A model generated the notes under the pieces. It did not search any database, was not told the origin of the DNA, and saw only the letters and a list, made by a program, of their open reading frames with translations. From Alphaproteobacteria bacterium (lineage in GTDB: Bacteria > Pseudomonadota > Alphaproteobacteria > RF32 > CAG-239): a stretch of 61,947 bases of DNA. The DNA lies in NCBI GenBank assembly GCA_017935485.1, contig JAGBHO010000025.1, positions 1 through 61,947 of the forward strand. Direction: 5' to 3'. Of this stretch, positions 1-7,447 are shown in pieces (position 1 is the stretch's first letter; each line of letters starts with the position of its first letter). Both the position numbers and the translations under genes were made by a program.

Positions 1-8
1 CAGGCTCT

Positions 9-303
9 TATCAAACTTTTTGGTAAAAACGCGTATAATGGTCTATTAATACAGAAAAAATCTTTAAGGCTAAGTTACGTACGTCTATGTACGCGCTTGT
101 CACCTTAAAGATTTTTTCTTATTATCTGTCTTAGGCATCCAGGCTCGCTGCGGTTGCTAACGTTTTCCTCGCTTGCCAAGATGTTCCAAAGAGCTTGCAG
201 ACAAAAACAACCGGAGCAGCGGTTGTTTTTACTTAGCGCTTGCTTTCTCCACCCTAAAATCTTATTATTTCTCTCGTTCTCCATATTTTTTACAGCGGCC
301 TGA
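9..303. repeat. Direct repeat unit, copy 1 (promoter-like box plus hairpins)
   Basis: First copy of a long direct repeat whose second copy starts at 405, an offset of 396 bp. Identity is high up to about 241 and resumes at a shared acagcggcctgaa motif that ends at 303. The unit holds a TATAAT box (34-39), a 17-bp perfect inverted repeat (53-69 with 103-119) followed by a T-rich run, and a second 10-bp hairpin (203-212 with 221-230). I see no convincing gene; the short open frame at 173-445 crosses repeat borders and lacks coding character. Confidence 0.85.
34..125 (+). ncRNA. Candidate short hairpin transcript, copy 1
   Basis: A TATAAT box at 34-39 precedes a perfect 17-bp stem (53-69/103-119) with an inner stem-loop (cgtac 78-82 with gtacg 89-93) and a following T-rich tract. 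This could yield a transcript of roughly 75 nt ending in a terminator-like stem. The -35 region is weak, so a simple terminator of an upstream gene is also possible. Confidence 0.35.
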
Positions 304-404
304 ACGGACGCTTTCTGCGTTTTTATCAGTCAGTTTTGCGTTTCAAAATTCTCGTGTAGCTATATGTACACGTCGTCGAAAAAAAACGGCGCAGCACCGA
401 CCTT

Positions 405-663
405 TATTAAACTTTTTGGTAAAAACGCGTATAATGGTCTATTAATACAGAAAAAATCTTTAAGGCTAAGTTACGTACGTCTATGTACGCGCTTGTCACC
501 TTAAAGATTTTTTCTTATTATCTGTCTTAGGCATCCAGGCGCGTTGCGGTTGCTAACGCTTTCCTCGCTTGCCAAGATGTGCCAAAGAGCTTACAGACAA
601 AAACAACCGGAGCAGCGTTTGTTTTACTCAGCGCTTCTACCGTGTTTTTACAGCGGCCTGAAA
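405..663. repeat. Direct repeat unit, copy 2
   Basis: Second copy of the unit at 9-303. The TATAAT box is at 430-435, and the 17-bp inverted repeat (449-465 with 499-515) is conserved without change, including its inner loop. The second hairpin (599-608) has decayed on its right arm, and about 50 bp present in copy 1 are missing before the shared acagcggcctgaa motif. Conservation of the first hairpin over the flanks suggests it is the functional part. Confidence 0.85.
430..520 (+). ncRNA. Candidate short hairpin transcript, copy 2
   Basis: Same arrangement as the copy at 34-125: TATAAT at 430-435, perfect stem 449-465/499-515, T-rich tail. Preservation of both the box and the stem in two copies is the main support for a small RNA unit. 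Confidence 0.35.
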
Positions 664-806
664 GGGAGTTTTTTGAATGTTTAAATGGGAAGCATGGTTT
701 CTTTGGGGTAATACTTTTTTAGATGCCAGATATTTTCTAAAAAAAGATAGTGTTTTCTTATATAAAATTTATTTTTCCAAAAAATGAATATTTTTGTCAA
801 AAGTTA

Positions 807-835
807 TTGCGTTTCGATATTGACTGTGCTATGAT
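807..835 (+). promoter_or_regulatory. Sigma70-like promoter of the 872 gene
   Basis: TTGCGT at 807-812 and TATGAT at 830-835 are separated by 17 bp. They stand about 35 bp before the chosen start codon at 872. Confidence 0.55.
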
Positions 836-871
836 GAAAGCAATAATTTGATGACTGACAGAGAGGCAAAA

Positions 872-2929
872 ATGGTTCGGGCAATTAATTTCAAAAGCAG
901 CAGAGAAAATGATTTCAACGGTGAGTACGAGTTTTCTCCGGAAAGCGTGGCTGACAAAATTCCGGCAGAATTAGGGGTTGAAAATATTGCCGGAGATAAA
1001 AAAGCTGATTTTATGAAGGATTTTGCCCGCCTTTATACTTTTAAAGACCGTTTTGATTCTTCTTTTGAGGCGGAAAGTTCTCATTTTGAAAAGAAAAAGC
1101 TGCCGAGCGGTGAGGATTTGCTTTATCTGGTGGTTGATCATATGAAGCCTTCCGATTTGTCAATGGCGGTTTCCAACGGTCAATTGGTGTTGAAAAATTC
1201 TGAGAATATGACCGAAGACAAATATAGGGATTTAGCCAAATTTTGCTGGATGAACAATATTTCCAATATTTCTTTTCCGGCAAATATAGAAGAGGAATTT
1301 AAAAACAAATTTCAACAGGCTTATAACAATGAAGAAAATCATGCTGTTTTAGGGTATGGCAACGGTGAGGAAGACAAAAAAGAGCAAGCCGAAGTTGATG
1401 AAGAAATCAGACGTGATAAGGCCGCGGCGGAACGGATTGCCGCACAGGCTGTAAAACTTCCGCCGGAGCAGCAGAGTGAGTTTGTCCGTAATGAAGTGGA
1501 AAAAATTCAGGCAGAAAAAGAGCAGAACGCCAAAAAAGAAGAGAAAAGCAGTGGGCCGGATTTAAGCAAAATCGAAAAAAACATGAAGACGTTTATGGAG
1601 GTCCGTTCAGCCAAGAAGAAAGATTCCTGTTATTTTAAGACGCATACTATGGGCGGCTGGCTGCATTATAGAATTTATGCTTCTCCCGATCAACGTGCGT
1701 CAGACGGTTTATGGGACGATAAGAGCAAGTCTTTTAAGTCTAATTATGAGATTGATTTGAAGTTTAAAAATGACAATGGCACGTTGCATATAAAATATGC
1801 TTTGCCGGGGGATAAGCCGATTCCCGGAAAATATGCCGATGAAATTGTCGGCATGATGAAGGCGCAGGGATATTTGACAATTGAATTCGGTAATTTGACA
1901 GATGAAGATAAAGGAACAATTCGAAAAGCTTGCGGTTGTGCCGGTGTTTTGCCGACGTTTAATTTGGGTGAAAAACATGCCCGCGGTATGCTGGCCGCCG
2001 CGGCTGACAATAAGCTGGCTGATTTGGCGGGTTATAAGAAAAGAATGGCCAATAAATTGCGCAAACAGGTGCAAAAAAGCGGAAAGCCGATGGAAGACAA
2101 GGATAACAAAGGTGTTCGCGGCGTTATTCTGGAGTGTGAGGCAGAGAACGGCATTGTTACGAAGGATATCAAATGGAATGAAGATGATGTAATGAAGGCT
2201 CTCAAAATTGCCAGAGATAATCTGTCTGATACCGATTTGTTGGAGTTTAAAAAAGGTTTGTCTGAAACTTTGATGACTCAGATGATGGAAGAAAATAATT
2301 TTAATAATCAAAATCCTCTGAAAAAACAGGCGGAAAAACTGGCGAATGAAGTGACTTATAAAACGTTTGCCGATGCTTTTGATAAGATTCAGGAGGATAT
2401 ACAAAAAATTTCCGAGGGCAGCAAGGATAAGCGCGCAAGAGCTGAAGACGTTATCGGTGCCATGGATACGGCCGGCGAGCTTTCTTTGTATTTTAGTGAA
2501 TATAAAGACAAGCCGCTGCGGGATTTTGTGGAGGACGGCAGGCTTAATCTGGCTGAGGAGCAGAAGGCTTTTGCTCAGGCTTTTCCGATGGATAAATATG
2601 CAGAAGCGAAGTTTAAGGATCTCAGCAGCGATCAATTGGTTCAGTTGTATGAAATCATGAAAGCCGAAAATGTTAAAAAAGCGGCGGAAAGGCTGGAAGA
2701 AGATACCAGAGGAAAATCGGGCCAGAGTTTTGATGCGGCAGTTAAAGATAATGTCAGTACCGCTTCCAGTAAACTGAAAAATATTGTCAGAACTTTGAGA
2801 GATTACGGATATCGTGATGCTTCAGCCGTTGATGTCGGTGCGCCGGCTTATATTCGTCCGGATGAGGCCGGAAAGCAGAAAACGCAGCAAAATGGCTTAA
2901 TCAAAGCAAGAGGGCGGGGCGGCCGGTAG
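872..2929 (+). CDS. Large charged hypothetical protein (685 aa) with internal repeat
   Basis: I do not recognise this family. The protein is hydrophilic and rich in Lys and Glu, with a probable helical linker around residues 165-230, and has no signal peptide or membrane segment, so it is likely cytoplasmic. Two segments resemble each other (about residues 105-140 and 335-370): each reads as a beta strand, then an acidic helix of the type LTDEDK or MTEDKY, then a Cys-containing stretch. The start at ATG 872 is chosen because GAGAGG lies 6 nt upstream; an in-frame ATG at 851 and TTG at 848 are less well placed. It is followed by two small same-strand genes and may form a unit with them. Confidence 0.75.
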   Translation: MVRAINFKSSRENDFNGEYEFSPESVADKIPAELGVENIAGDKKADFMKDFARLYTFKDRFDSSFEAESSHFEKKKLPSGEDLLYLVVDHMKPSDLSMAVSNGQLVLKNSENMTEDKYRDLAKFCWMNNISNISFPANIEEEFKNKFQQAYNNEENHAVLGYGNGEEDKKEQAEVDEEIRRDKAAAERIAAQAVKLPPEQQSEFVRNEVEKIQAEKEQNAKKEEKSSGPDLSKIEKNMKTFMEVRSAKKKDSCYFKTHTMGGWLHYRIYASPDQRASDGLWDDKSKSFKSNYEIDLKFKNDNGTLHIKYALPGDKPIPGKYADEIVGMMKAQGYLTIEFGNLTDEDKGTIRKACGCAGVLPTFNLGEKHARGMLAAAADNKLADLAGYKKRMANKLRKQVQKSGKPMEDKDNKGVRGVILECEAENGIVTKDIKWNEDDVMKALKIARDNLSDTDLLEFKKGLSETLMTQMMEENNFNNQNPLKKQAEKLANEVTYKTFADAFDKIQEDIQKISEGSKDKRARAEDVIGAMDTAGELSLYFSEYKDKPLRDFVEDGRLNLAEEQKAFAQAFPMDKYAEAKFKDLSSDQLVQLYEIMKAENVKKAAERLEEDTRGKSGQSFDAAVKDNVSTASSKLKNIVRTLRDYGYRDASAVDVGAPAYIRPDEAGKQKTQQNGLIKARGRGGR

Positions 2930-3009
2930 CATAATTTGTTGTTAACAAGATATTAATTGTTTTTGCTGTAAAAATTTTAAAGCGTATTATTCGGTAAAGG
3001 AGATAAGCT

Positions 3010-3378
3010 ATGGAATTAAAAAATAAAATTTTGGTCGGCGGCGCTTTGTGCGGTGCATTGGCTTTGAATACCGAGTATGCCAAACAGGCTGATGAAATTT
3101 TGAAAAATCCGGAATCTGATTTGACAGAGCGTCAATGGGCTGAAAATGCAAAAGCAGAATCGTCTATTGCCGGAATGGTGATGATTGGCGGTGTGTTTGT
3201 CGGTTTGGGCAAGCTTTTGGCCAAGAAAATGCCGGGCGCTTATGATTTGCCGGCAAATAATGCTCCGATTGCAGAAAAGGAAGTTCCTTTTACGGTGGAA
3301 GTCGGAAATGAAGATGGCGAGATGAAGCAGGTTTATGCCAATGCCGCTGCTTTGAAGAATATGCAGAGAGGACGTTAA
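3010..3378 (+). CDS. Small hypothetical protein with hydrophobic segments (122 aa)
   Basis: The protein has two hydrophobic stretches, at residues 8-20 (VGGALCGALAL) and about 55-70 (GMVMIGGVFVGLGKLLAKK), separated by a charged region, so it probably associates with the inner membrane. The C-terminal half is soluble and ends in a basic tail. A good ribosome site (AAAGGAG, 8 nt before ATG) supports the start. No family is recognised. It lies between two other unassigned genes on the same strand and is probably co-transcribed with the 3391 gene, only 12 bp downstream. Confidence 0.7.
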   Translation: MELKNKILVGGALCGALALNTEYAKQADEILKNPESDLTERQWAENAKAESSIAGMVMIGGVFVGLGKLLAKKMPGAYDLPANNAPIAEKEVPFTVEVGNEDGEMKQVYANAAALKNMQRGR

Positions 3379-3390
3379 TCGGGATTGAAA

Positions 3391-3738
3391 ATGGCAGGAT
3401 ACGCAACAGAAAATGCATTTTGTATTGCCGAAGGAGAGGAAGGGGAAATTTATATTTTCCTGACTGCCAAGAAAAATCATCCGAAAATGCCGAAGATTAT
3501 TTATGACGGCAAGGATCATGCCATATTTTTGCGCAATTCCGAACAAAAGATTATTTTGGATTATATTCATCCTGATGTGCGCGATAAGCTGCGGAAGGCC
3601 AAAGCTGTCGTAATTGTAGAAACTTTGCTGGAAAATATCAGAGACAGCTATATGGCCGAGATGCAGATGGTGGAAAATATTCCGATTGACTGGCAAAAAA
3701 TTGGTCTGAAAAATTGGGAAGAAGCTGCCCTGAAATAA
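3391..3738 (+). CDS. Hypothetical protein (115 aa)
   Basis: Small soluble protein of alternating strand and helix character, including a FLTAKKNHPKMPKIIYDGKD segment that looks like a beta-rich core. There is no signal peptide, membrane segment or metal-binding motif. I choose ATG 3391; the frame can be opened from TTG 3385. The family is unknown to me. It follows the 3010 gene closely, which suggests one transcript, and it ends 72 bp before tRNA-Glu, so it forms the last chromosomal gene left of the integrated element. Confidence 0.65.
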   Translation: MAGYATENAFCIAEGEEGEIYIFLTAKKNHPKMPKIIYDGKDHAIFLRNSEQKIILDYIHPDVRDKLRKAKAVVIVETLLENIRDSYMAEMQMVENIPIDWQKIGLKNWEEAALK

Positions 3739-3764
3739 TTTTGTAAAATTGTTTGAAAAAGTGC

Positions 3765-3793
3765 TTGCAAAATTGCCGGTTTTACTTTATAAA
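3765..3793 (+). promoter_or_regulatory. Promoter of tRNA-Glu
   Basis: TTGCAA (3765-3770) and TATAAA (3788-3793) with a 17-bp spacer, 17 bp before the first tRNA base. Confidence 0.6.
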
Positions 3794-3801
3794 TCGGTTT
3801 G

Positions 3802-5397
3802 TTAACCAATGGTCCTATCGTCTAGCGGCCTAGGACGTCGCCCTCTCACGGCGAAAACACGAGTTCGATTCTCGTTAGGATCACCAATTGCGATACCCTC
3901 AGTTTTTGAGGGTATTTTTTTGTTTAAAGACCTGATGTAATCGTAAGGTTTTCTAAGGGTATAAGAGATTTTGCGGTCTTGCAATTTCAAGTTCGAAAGT
4001 AAGATGTGTAAAATCTCTCTTTTTGTTTCTACTTTCGAACTCTGGAAGATTTGGTACGCATTATTACCCAAGGAAAGTATTGTGGCGACTGCGATTGAAA
4101 ACTTTTCATCAGCTTCGGTCAACAGTTCCGACTTTCCCTCGAGTTCGTATTGTTCGTTTTTAAGGTCTTCATTCATATCACGGTATTCTTCCGGCGTAAT
4201 ATGCCCTTCAAGCAGCAATGACCGCAAACGCTTGATTTTATCCTGACAGTCATCGTATTTCTTGCGAATGGTTTTTACCTCACGGTTATGGGCTTCATTC
4301 TGTCGGTTTATAATTTTCTCCATATCCGACTTAAGATAGCTCATTATCTCCTGCGGCACAGACAAGTTTTTTAATTCGTCTTCGATTTGTTGTAAAACAA
4401 CGTTTTCATTAACTTGCGGATTTTTGCAGTTCCCTTTGAAGTGTGAACATTTGAGGTAAACGTATTCTTTGCCGCTGGGTTTTGTTTTACGGTCACTGCT
4501 AATCATACAACCGCATTCTCCACAAGTTATCAATCCCCGAAATATAAAAGGCTTTTCGGTGGTTTTGAAATGTTTGGGTTCTTCCGGTTTGCGACCGTGC
4601 ATAATGTCCTGACACGTTTTAAACAGAGCGGGAGCAATTAACGTTTCGTAGTTATGTTTGTACCATTGGTTTTTATATAACATTTCCCCAATGTAAAATT
4701 TGTTATTTAGTATGCGGTGAATCGTACTTGTGTCAAACGGTTTGCCTGAAAACCGACAGACAAGCCCCCATTCTTTACATTTTTTCATCATATCCTTAAC
4801 CGAATAAAGCCCCGTTGCGTATTCTTCAAAAAGCTTCTGAATAATTGGAGCTCGTTCGTTGTCAACAATGACGGCAGCCTTTCCGTCCGGTGTTCTTATA
4901 TTTAAATAGCCTGCCGGAGCTTTGGACATACACCGTCCTTGATTGACTGAGTAATCCATACCGTAAACCACATTATCTCGCAGGCTGAGGGCATAGTTTT
5001 GAGCCATCACGACATTTAACCCGAGTATGGTTAAGTCACCGGCTTTTGAGTCTTTGTTAAGAATTAGATTTTCTTGCACAAGATGAAGTTCAAGTTGTCC
5101 GCTTTTACGCATTTCATCAATTACTGTGTAGTTTTTGAAGTTGCGAAACAGTCTGTCAGTCTTCAAACATATTAAAGCGACACCACCTCGTTGCTGCTGG
5201 CAGAATTTTATTACTTCCATAAATTTTTTGCGTTCCCCTTTGGTGCTACTCTCTACTATTTCGGCATCTTTAATAATAGTCAGCCCTTTTCTCTGACAAT
5301 ATTCAGTTAGCATTTCCAACTGATTTTGAAGGGATGTTCCTTCGCGCTCTTGCATAGTGGTTGAAACTCGTCTGAATAAAACGGCCTTTGTTATCAT
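3802..5397 (-). CDS. Large serine recombinase (integrase of the element)
   Basis: DNA recombinase that integrates and excises mobile DNA through a covalent serine-DNA link. The N-terminal resolvase domain (about 1-150) has the catalytic serine in RRVSTT (Ser12). A recombinase domain follows (about 160-275), then a zinc ribbon (CGECGC at 292-297 with later Cys 317 and 324) and a coiled coil (about 365-430), the usual order of this family. I prefer ATG 5397, with GGAG 8 nt upstream, over TTG 5403. Residues 505-529 are encoded by the antisense strand of tRNA-Glu and the stop lies beyond the tRNA. In the predicted circular form the frame would end soon after residue 506, as it does in the repeat copy at 19313. 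Confidence 0.93.
   Translation of the reverse strand: MITKAVLFRRVSTTMQEREGTSLQNQLEMLTEYCQRKGLTIIKDAEIVESSTKGERKKFMEVIKFCQQQRGGVALICLKTDRLFRNFKNYTVIDEMRKSGQLELHLVQENLILNKDSKAGDLTILGLNVVMAQNYALSLRDNVVYGMDYSVNQGRCMSKAPAGYLNIRTPDGKAAVIVDNERAPIIQKLFEEYATGLYSVKDMMKKCKEWGLVCRFSGKPFDTSTIHRILNNKFYIGEMLYKNQWYKHNYETLIAPALFKTCQDIMHGRKPEEPKHFKTTEKPFIFRGLITCGECGCMISSDRKTKPSGKEYVYLKCSHFKGNCKNPQVNENVVLQQIEDELKNLSVPQEIMSYLKSDMEKIINRQNEAHNREVKTIRKKYDDCQDKIKRLRSLLLEGHITPEEYRDMNEDLKNEQYELEGKSELLTEADEKFSIAVATILSLGNNAYQIFQSSKVETKREILHILLSNLKLQDRKISYTLRKPYDYIRSLNKKIPSKTEGIAIGDPNENRTRVFAVRGRRPRPLDDRTIG
3811..3886 (+). tRNA. tRNA-Glu (anticodon CTC)
   Basis: A 76-nt cloverleaf. The acceptor arm GGTCCTA pairs with TAGGATC (one G-U pair), the anticodon stem TCGCC/GGCGA encloses CTCTCAC, giving anticodon CTC, and the T-loop TTCGATT and encoded CCA are present. 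Its 3' end forms the left attachment site of the 15.4-kb element, and its complement is read as the last codons of the serine recombinase. Confidence 0.95.
3880..3891. other. Left attachment core (attL)
   Basis: ATCACCAATTGC covers the last 7 bases of tRNA-Glu and 5 bases beyond. The same 12 bases recur at 19314-19325 on the other side of the element, after which both copies continue into recombinase 3' sequence. This is the likely crossover region, although the exact cut cannot be read from one genome. Confidence 0.75.
3893..3921. terminator. Terminator after tRNA-Glu
   Basis: ATACCCTCA pairs with TGAGGGTAT around a short T-rich loop and is followed by a run of seven T. It lies inside the recombinase reading frame on the other strand. 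The 15 bp that complete this hairpin are absent from the second repeat copy at 19326. Confidence 0.7.
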
Positions 5398-5460
5398 TCT
5401 CAAATCTCCAATTATTAAAAATAATAATATTATGTTCTTTTAGACAAAACAAGCAATTTA

Positions 5461-5552
5461 TTTGTTTCTAATGATGATTATTAGTTTTTTACAATAACTG
5501 TTTTAATATCGTTAGATAGTTCTAACAATCATATAAAATTGTTAGAAACAAA
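5461..5552. promoter_or_regulatory. Inverted GTTAGA repeats in the recombinase upstream region
   Basis: TTTGTTTCTAA (5461-5471) is the inverse complement of TTAGAAACAAA (5542-5552). Between them lies a smaller dyad, GTTAGA (5511-5516) and TCTAAC (5521-5526). The sites sit between the divergent recombinase and the 5657 gene, which suits an operator or a recombinase binding site. The rest of 5398-5656 is AT-rich and shows no gene. Confidence 0.5.
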
Positions 5553-5656
5553 CAATTTCACAGCCAATAATGTTTAATTTAATTTTCATCTTGTAAGGCA
5601 AATGAGTTGTCTTTCCAGTCAAGCGACTGAGGTTTAATTTTGTCTAAATAATAGAG

Positions 5657-5812
5657 ATGAAGAAAGCTGATATAATAAAATCGTGGTATCCTAATGAAGT
5701 TTTGTCTGACGACGAAGCTCTGGCTATCTATGACCGTTTATTAAAACTTTACCTCACTCTCTACTATGCGGATAAAGAAAATAGGGAGAATTCTGATGAC
5801 AGAATTTACTAA
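5657..5812 (+). CDS. Small ORF (51 aa) upstream of the acidic protein
   Basis: Short open frame starting at ATG 5657 and ending at TAA 5810-5812, inside the first codons of the 5796 gene, so the pair overlap by 17 bp. The product is soluble, with a helical middle containing DDEALAIYDRLLKLY. The ribosome site is weak (AGAG close to the start). The overlap suggests translational coupling with the acidic protein gene, which is its main support. No family is recognised, and it could equally be an uncoding leader. Confidence 0.4.
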   Translation: MKKADIIKSWYPNEVLSDDEALAIYDRLLKLYLTLYYADKENRENSDDRIY

Positions 5813-6527
5813 AGAAGAACTCAAAGAAAAGTTCACAAATATTAAAAAGGCTTTTGAAGCTTTTGATAAAATTGAGTTAAAAGGCCGAAAACATATACAA
5901 AAAGCTATTCTTGGTTGTTATGACATTTATCTTCATTACAACCCAAAGCTAATCAAAAAAAGATGTACAAAGGCAGGTATTAAATACAAGGTGAAAAAAC
6001 CGATGAAAATGATTTTAATGCTAGCACTAGGGGTATCTGATAAATGCAATGACGAACGTGTTAAAGCAAGAATCAGAACGTATGTTAGGGTTTTGAAACG
6101 GTTTGATAGTTTGGATTATGATTTTGACGAGGCTGAAAAAAACTTAAATCAATATGGAATTGATTATTTTGCTAATTTTCGCTTGAAAAATGAGGACGAT
6201 ACAGACAATGTGAATGATAATGAAGATGATGACAATGATACACAACTTGAATTGCCCCTTGGGGATGATGAAGAAGATGATGAGGCAGAGGAAGAAGATG
6301 AAACGGACGATGATATTGGCGATGATGATAATAACAATGCGGATACCGTGACTTCGACTTCAGAATCTCAAAAACAGTCTTTGGGAGATAAAACTGTCAA
6401 ATTCTTCCAAGCAAACAACATCAAGGATAAAAATTATGTTATTTGGGTAAACGGGAATAATGTGTACAAAAGCACAGATATTTTTTTACTCCAAAAGCTT
6501 AGTGTATCCAAATTTAAGAAATTGTAA
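5796..6527 (+). CDS. Hypothetical protein with basic N-half and long acidic tract (243 aa)
   Basis: The first 120 residues are Lys-rich and helical, which would suit nucleic-acid contact. Residues about 130-190 are an Asp/Glu-rich low-complexity tract, and the last 40 residues form a folded-looking tail with VIWVNGNNVYKS. ATG 5796 is chosen over ATG 5766 because AGGGAG lies 8 nt upstream. It sits first in a plus-strand group leading into the HUH replication protein, so a role as an accessory DNA-binding protein is plausible, but this is inference from position and charge only. The family is not recognised. Confidence 0.7.
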   Translation: MTEFTKEELKEKFTNIKKAFEAFDKIELKGRKHIQKAILGCYDIYLHYNPKLIKKRCTKAGIKYKVKKPMKMILMLALGVSDKCNDERVKARIRTYVRVLKRFDSLDYDFDEAEKNLNQYGIDYFANFRLKNEDDTDNVNDNEDDDNDTQLELPLGDDEEDDEAEEEDETDDDIGDDDNNNADTVTSTSESQKQSLGDKTVKFFQANNIKDKNYVIWVNGNNVYKSTDIFLLQKLSVSKFKKL

Positions 6528-6533
6528 AACTTT

Positions 6534-6556
6534 GGGGGAAGCCCAAGGCTTCCTCC
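6534..6556 (+). terminator. Hairpin after the acidic protein gene
   Basis: GGGGGAAGCC (6534-6543) pairs with GGCTTCCTCC (6547-6556) through one G-U pair, with loop CAA, followed by a T-rich stretch. It starts 7 bp after the stop codon. Confidence 0.55.
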
Positions 6557-6564
6557 TATTTTTC

Positions 6565-6587
6565 AAAACGTTGTATTACAACGTTTT
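6565..6587. other. Perfect palindrome before the HUH rep genes
   Basis: AAAACGTTGT (6565-6574) and ACAACGTTTT (6578-6587) form a perfect 10-bp stem with a 3-nt loop, 79 bp before the first rep ORF. It may be a second terminator, but hairpins of this kind also mark nick sites used by HUH initiators. Which is correct cannot be decided from sequence alone. Confidence 0.45.
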
Positions 6588-6666
6588 TAGTGAAAACTGC
6601 AAATATATGTATACAACTATAATTCAAATAAAATGCAGTTAAATCAACAAAATAAAGGGATTACAA

Positions 6667-6972
6667 ATGAAAACTTTTTCAGAAAAATTTGAACAGAACG
6701 CAAATTTACAACTCAGAAAAGTAACAAGAGCAATCGATTTATATGTTAAGGACATTTATCGAAAAAGCCAATTAATAAGATATGTGAATAGCCAAAACGG
6801 TTATGGAATGATGCAACCTTTGGCTCTCAAAAACTTTTCGGACGTTGTTTATTCATACATAGAACCCATTACCGGTAGCAGTAATATCTCAATGTTTACG
6901 GTCGTTGTCGATAAATATAATTTCGGACAAGATAACTGGAACTTTCAATATAAGTCATTTCAAAGGAAATGA
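6667..6972 (+). CDS. HUH replication initiator, N-terminal ORF (motif 1)
   Basis: 101-residue product whose C-terminal part carries MFTVVVDK (76-83), matching in type the first conserved strand (motif 1) of rolling-circle HUH initiators. On its own it lacks the HUH and catalytic motifs, which appear in the next ORF. It ends in an ATGA overlap with that ORF (stop 6970-6972, next start 6969). The two products would join without gap into a normal-sized Rep domain. Either the ORFs are translationally coupled halves, or one frameshift (real or programmed) separates them. Assignment is by motif order only. Confidence 0.6.
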   Translation: MKTFSEKFEQNANLQLRKVTRAIDLYVKDIYRKSQLIRYVNSQNGYGMMQPLALKNFSDVVYSYIEPITGSSNISMFTVVVDKYNFGQDNWNFQYKSFQRK

Positions 6973-7418
6973 AAAAAATCCTTAAAGGATATGATTATAT
7001 TGCTAATGTTTCTTTAGATGAATTTCCTCGGATATCATTTCAACAAGACGGTACTTTGATGACACCGCATATTCACGGAATATTTTTTCGGACATTGACA
7101 CGATGGGAAAAATCAAAATTATCAAAACGAATAAAAAAATATTTTCCAGAAAGTCGAATTAGGCCTTTTGTTGTCAGACCCCAGTATGATTTAGAATCTG
7201 CAATACAATATAGTTTCAAGGCTCTATTTGGCGGGAAAAGAACCTTTATGAGGAGAGATTTAACAGTTGGATTAAAAAATACGAGTATGACGTATAAAGC
7301 AATTTATACAAACTTCACTCATCTTAAGCGTTTCAAAATATATGATTTAGCTTTTGCGGGAGGAAAAGGTAAAGAAATTTTACGCAATATTATTAGAGAC
7401 ATTGAAAATGGGAGTTAA
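6969..7418 (+). CDS. HUH replication initiator, C-terminal ORF (HUH and YxxK motifs)
   Basis: 149-residue product with PHIHGIFF (33-40), the metal-binding His-hydrophobic-His motif of HUH endonucleases, and YSFK (81-84), the tyrosine-lysine motif that nicks DNA in rolling-circle initiators. Such enzymes cut one strand at an origin and stay linked to the 5' end. Together with the preceding ORF, which supplies motif 1, it forms a plausible small Rep. Its presence suggests that the excised element, or an ancestor of it, can replicate as a plasmid-like circle. The ATGA junction favours coupled translation. Confidence 0.65.
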   Translation: MKKILKGYDYIANVSLDEFPRISFQQDGTLMTPHIHGIFFRTLTRWEKSKLSKRIKKYFPESRIRPFVVRPQYDLESAIQYSFKALFGGKRTFMRRDLTVGLKNTSMTYKAIYTNFTHLKRFKIYDLAFAGGKGKEILRNIIRDIENGS

Positions 7419-7447
7419 TTATTTTGCGGTTAGTTTAGGCTGACCGC

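Noticed and set aside
173..445. 90-aa open frame in the left repeat region
   Set aside because: It crosses the border between two non-coding repeat copies, has no ribosome site, and only one copy is open.
1..663. CRISPR array
   Set aside because: Only two long copies with no short regular spacers, and no Cas gene in the window.
1709..2635. 308-aa minus-strand frame
   Set aside because: Shadow of the 872 gene; no start signal or domain.
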